This document shows positions 5,221-5,873 of a stretch of 5,873 bases of DNA, piece by piece. Every line of letters begins with the position of its first letter. Position 1 is the first letter of the stretch. The DNA is taken from contig JAQGHK010000249.1 of the NCBI GenBank assembly GCA_028288875.1, forward strand, positions 1-5,873, read 5' to 3'. This stretch comes from Phycisphaerales bacterium (lineage in GTDB: Bacteria > Planctomycetota > Phycisphaerae > Tepidisphaerales > Tepidisphaeraceae). The translations under genes were made by a program, and so were the position numbers. The notes beneath the pieces are model-generated. The model worked only from the letters and a program-made list of their open reading frames with translations, did not search any database and was not told the origin of the DNA.

Positions 5221-5811
5221 ATGGTCTGGACGAAGCAGCGCATCATTGCCGAGCTGAAAGCGCTGCACAAGAAGAAGCGCGACCTCTCCTACAACAGTTT
5301 AGCCAAGCGGAACCAGGCGTTGGTGTCGGCCGCGGCTTATCACTTTAAATCGTATCGCCTGGCGATCGAGAAGGCCGGCATTGACTATGCCGATGTCGTG
5401 CGGCGGCCGCGATGGACGAAGCCTCGAGTCATCGCGCTGATCAAGGCGGCGAAGCGCAAAGGCCAGGACCTGAACTGGGCGTCCGTCACGAAGCGTCGCG
5501 ACGATCTTGGGCGGGCCGCATTTGCGGCCATCCAAGGCCGGTTGTTTGGGTCGTGGGACCGCGCCCTGCACGGGGCGGGCTTAGATTCGGACGACGTCTC
5601 GCGATACCGCCGGTGGAGTAAAAGCTCGATCACGTTCGAGCTGCGCGCCCGCAATTCTGAAGGCGACTCGCTGAACAGCGGCGCGGTGCAGCGCGACGAT
5701 GCCGGGCTGCATGCGGCGGCACTGCGCTATTTCGGGTCGTATGACGCAGCGCTGCGCGCGGCGAAGATTTCGCCGACGAAGGTGCGGAAGCGCTCGACGC
5801 GGAAGGAATGA
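5221..5811 (+). CDS. Protein of three homing-endonuclease-associated (HNH) repeats
   Basis: A 196-residue, strongly basic protein built of three tandem repeats of about 60-65 residues: W3-R61, W65-Y129 and W132-R189. Each begins WTK or WSK, continues with a helix (RIIAELKAL, RVIALIKAA, SITFELRAR), a central (D/S)L segment with an N or S, then AA..xF.SYxxAL or F.SWDRAL, and ends K/GAG(I/L)D. This matches the repeat associated with HNH and homing endonucleases, thought to bind DNA. No HNH, GIY-YIG or LAGLIDADG nuclease motif is visible, so it is probably a stand-alone DNA-binding protein, and its function is unknown. The third repeat is the most diverged. The start at ATG 5221 is chosen because the first repeat begins at residue 3; a TTG at 5179 would overlap the truB start. 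It may be transcribed leaderless. Confidence 0.78.
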   Translation: MVWTKQRIIAELKALHKKKRDLSYNSLAKRNQALVSAAAYHFKSYRLAIEKAGIDYADVVRRPRWTKPRVIALIKAAKRKGQDLNWASVTKRRDDLGRAAFAAIQGRLFGSWDRALHGAGLDSDDVSRYRRWSKSSITFELRARNSEGDSLNSGAVQRDDAGLHAAALRYFGSYDAALRAAKISPTKVRKRSTRKE

Positions 5812-5827
5812 TTTCCGTCGGAGGTTT

Positions 5828-5844
5828 GGGTCGAAGGCAGACCC
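5828..5844 (+). terminator. Weak hairpin after the HNH-repeat gene
   Basis: GGGTC (5828-5832) and GACCC (5840-5844) form a 5-bp stem with a 7-base loop, 16 bases after the stop. It is followed by a CT-rich run rather than a T-tract, so intrinsic termination is doubtful. Confidence 0.25.
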
Positions 5845-5873
5845 TCTCCCTATCCCTCCCCCGGAATACCGGG
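5845..5873. repeat. CT-rich run and inverted repeat cut by the window end
   Basis: A pyrimidine-rich stretch leads into CCCGG (5860-5864), AATA, CCGGG (5869-5873). The right arm reaches the window edge and may continue. It looks like an intergenic dispersed repeat, but only part is visible. Confidence 0.3.

Noticed and set aside
1..5873. CRISPR array or defence system
   Set aside because: No regularly spaced repeats and no known defence gene were seen. Repeats present are short and locally paired.

Overview
The window looks like a GC-rich bacterial chromosome, most probably from the Planctomycetota. The basis is the integrase and the Toprim/DUF3987 pair, which match cassettes I remember as common in that phylum. 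This is recognition from memory, not a database result. The window splits into two unlike parts that meet at a tRNA-Val gene.

Left part (1 to about 3460) is the end of an integrated mobile element. Three genes lie in a row on the + strand: a Toprim (primase-type) protein truncated by the window start, a DUF3987 P-loop primase/helicase-like protein joined to it by a GTGA overlap, and a tyrosine integrase. A 118-base AT-rich gap with tandem repeats and a strong dyad separates the second and third genes. The integrase points at the 3' end of tRNA-Val(TAC), which lies on the opposite strand. This is the classic geometry of an element inserted into a tRNA 3' end, and the integrase frame runs antisense through the whole tRNA before it stops. 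The other end of the element, with any cargo and the second att copy, lies left of the window.

Right part (3461 to 5873) reads as ordinary chromosome: the tRNA gene (-), a fumarylacetoacetate-hydrolase-family enzyme (+), truB for tRNA pseudouridine-55 synthase (-), and a small protein made of three homing-endonuclease-associated repeats (+). The first two protein genes converge on a compound palindromic repeat. truB and the repeat protein diverge from a 41-base gap that holds a plausible promoter for a leaderless transcript.

How the parts may work together: Toprim plus DUF3987 would serve replication of the excised element, the integrase moves it in and out of tRNA-Val, and the repeats around 1938-2149 and 3328-3446 are candidate control or recombination sites. 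The most unusual points are the integrase frame that extends into the host tRNA, so its C-terminus could differ between the integrated and circular states, and the repeat clusters flanking the integrase. No CRISPR array, rRNA, insertion sequence or obvious defence gene is visible.
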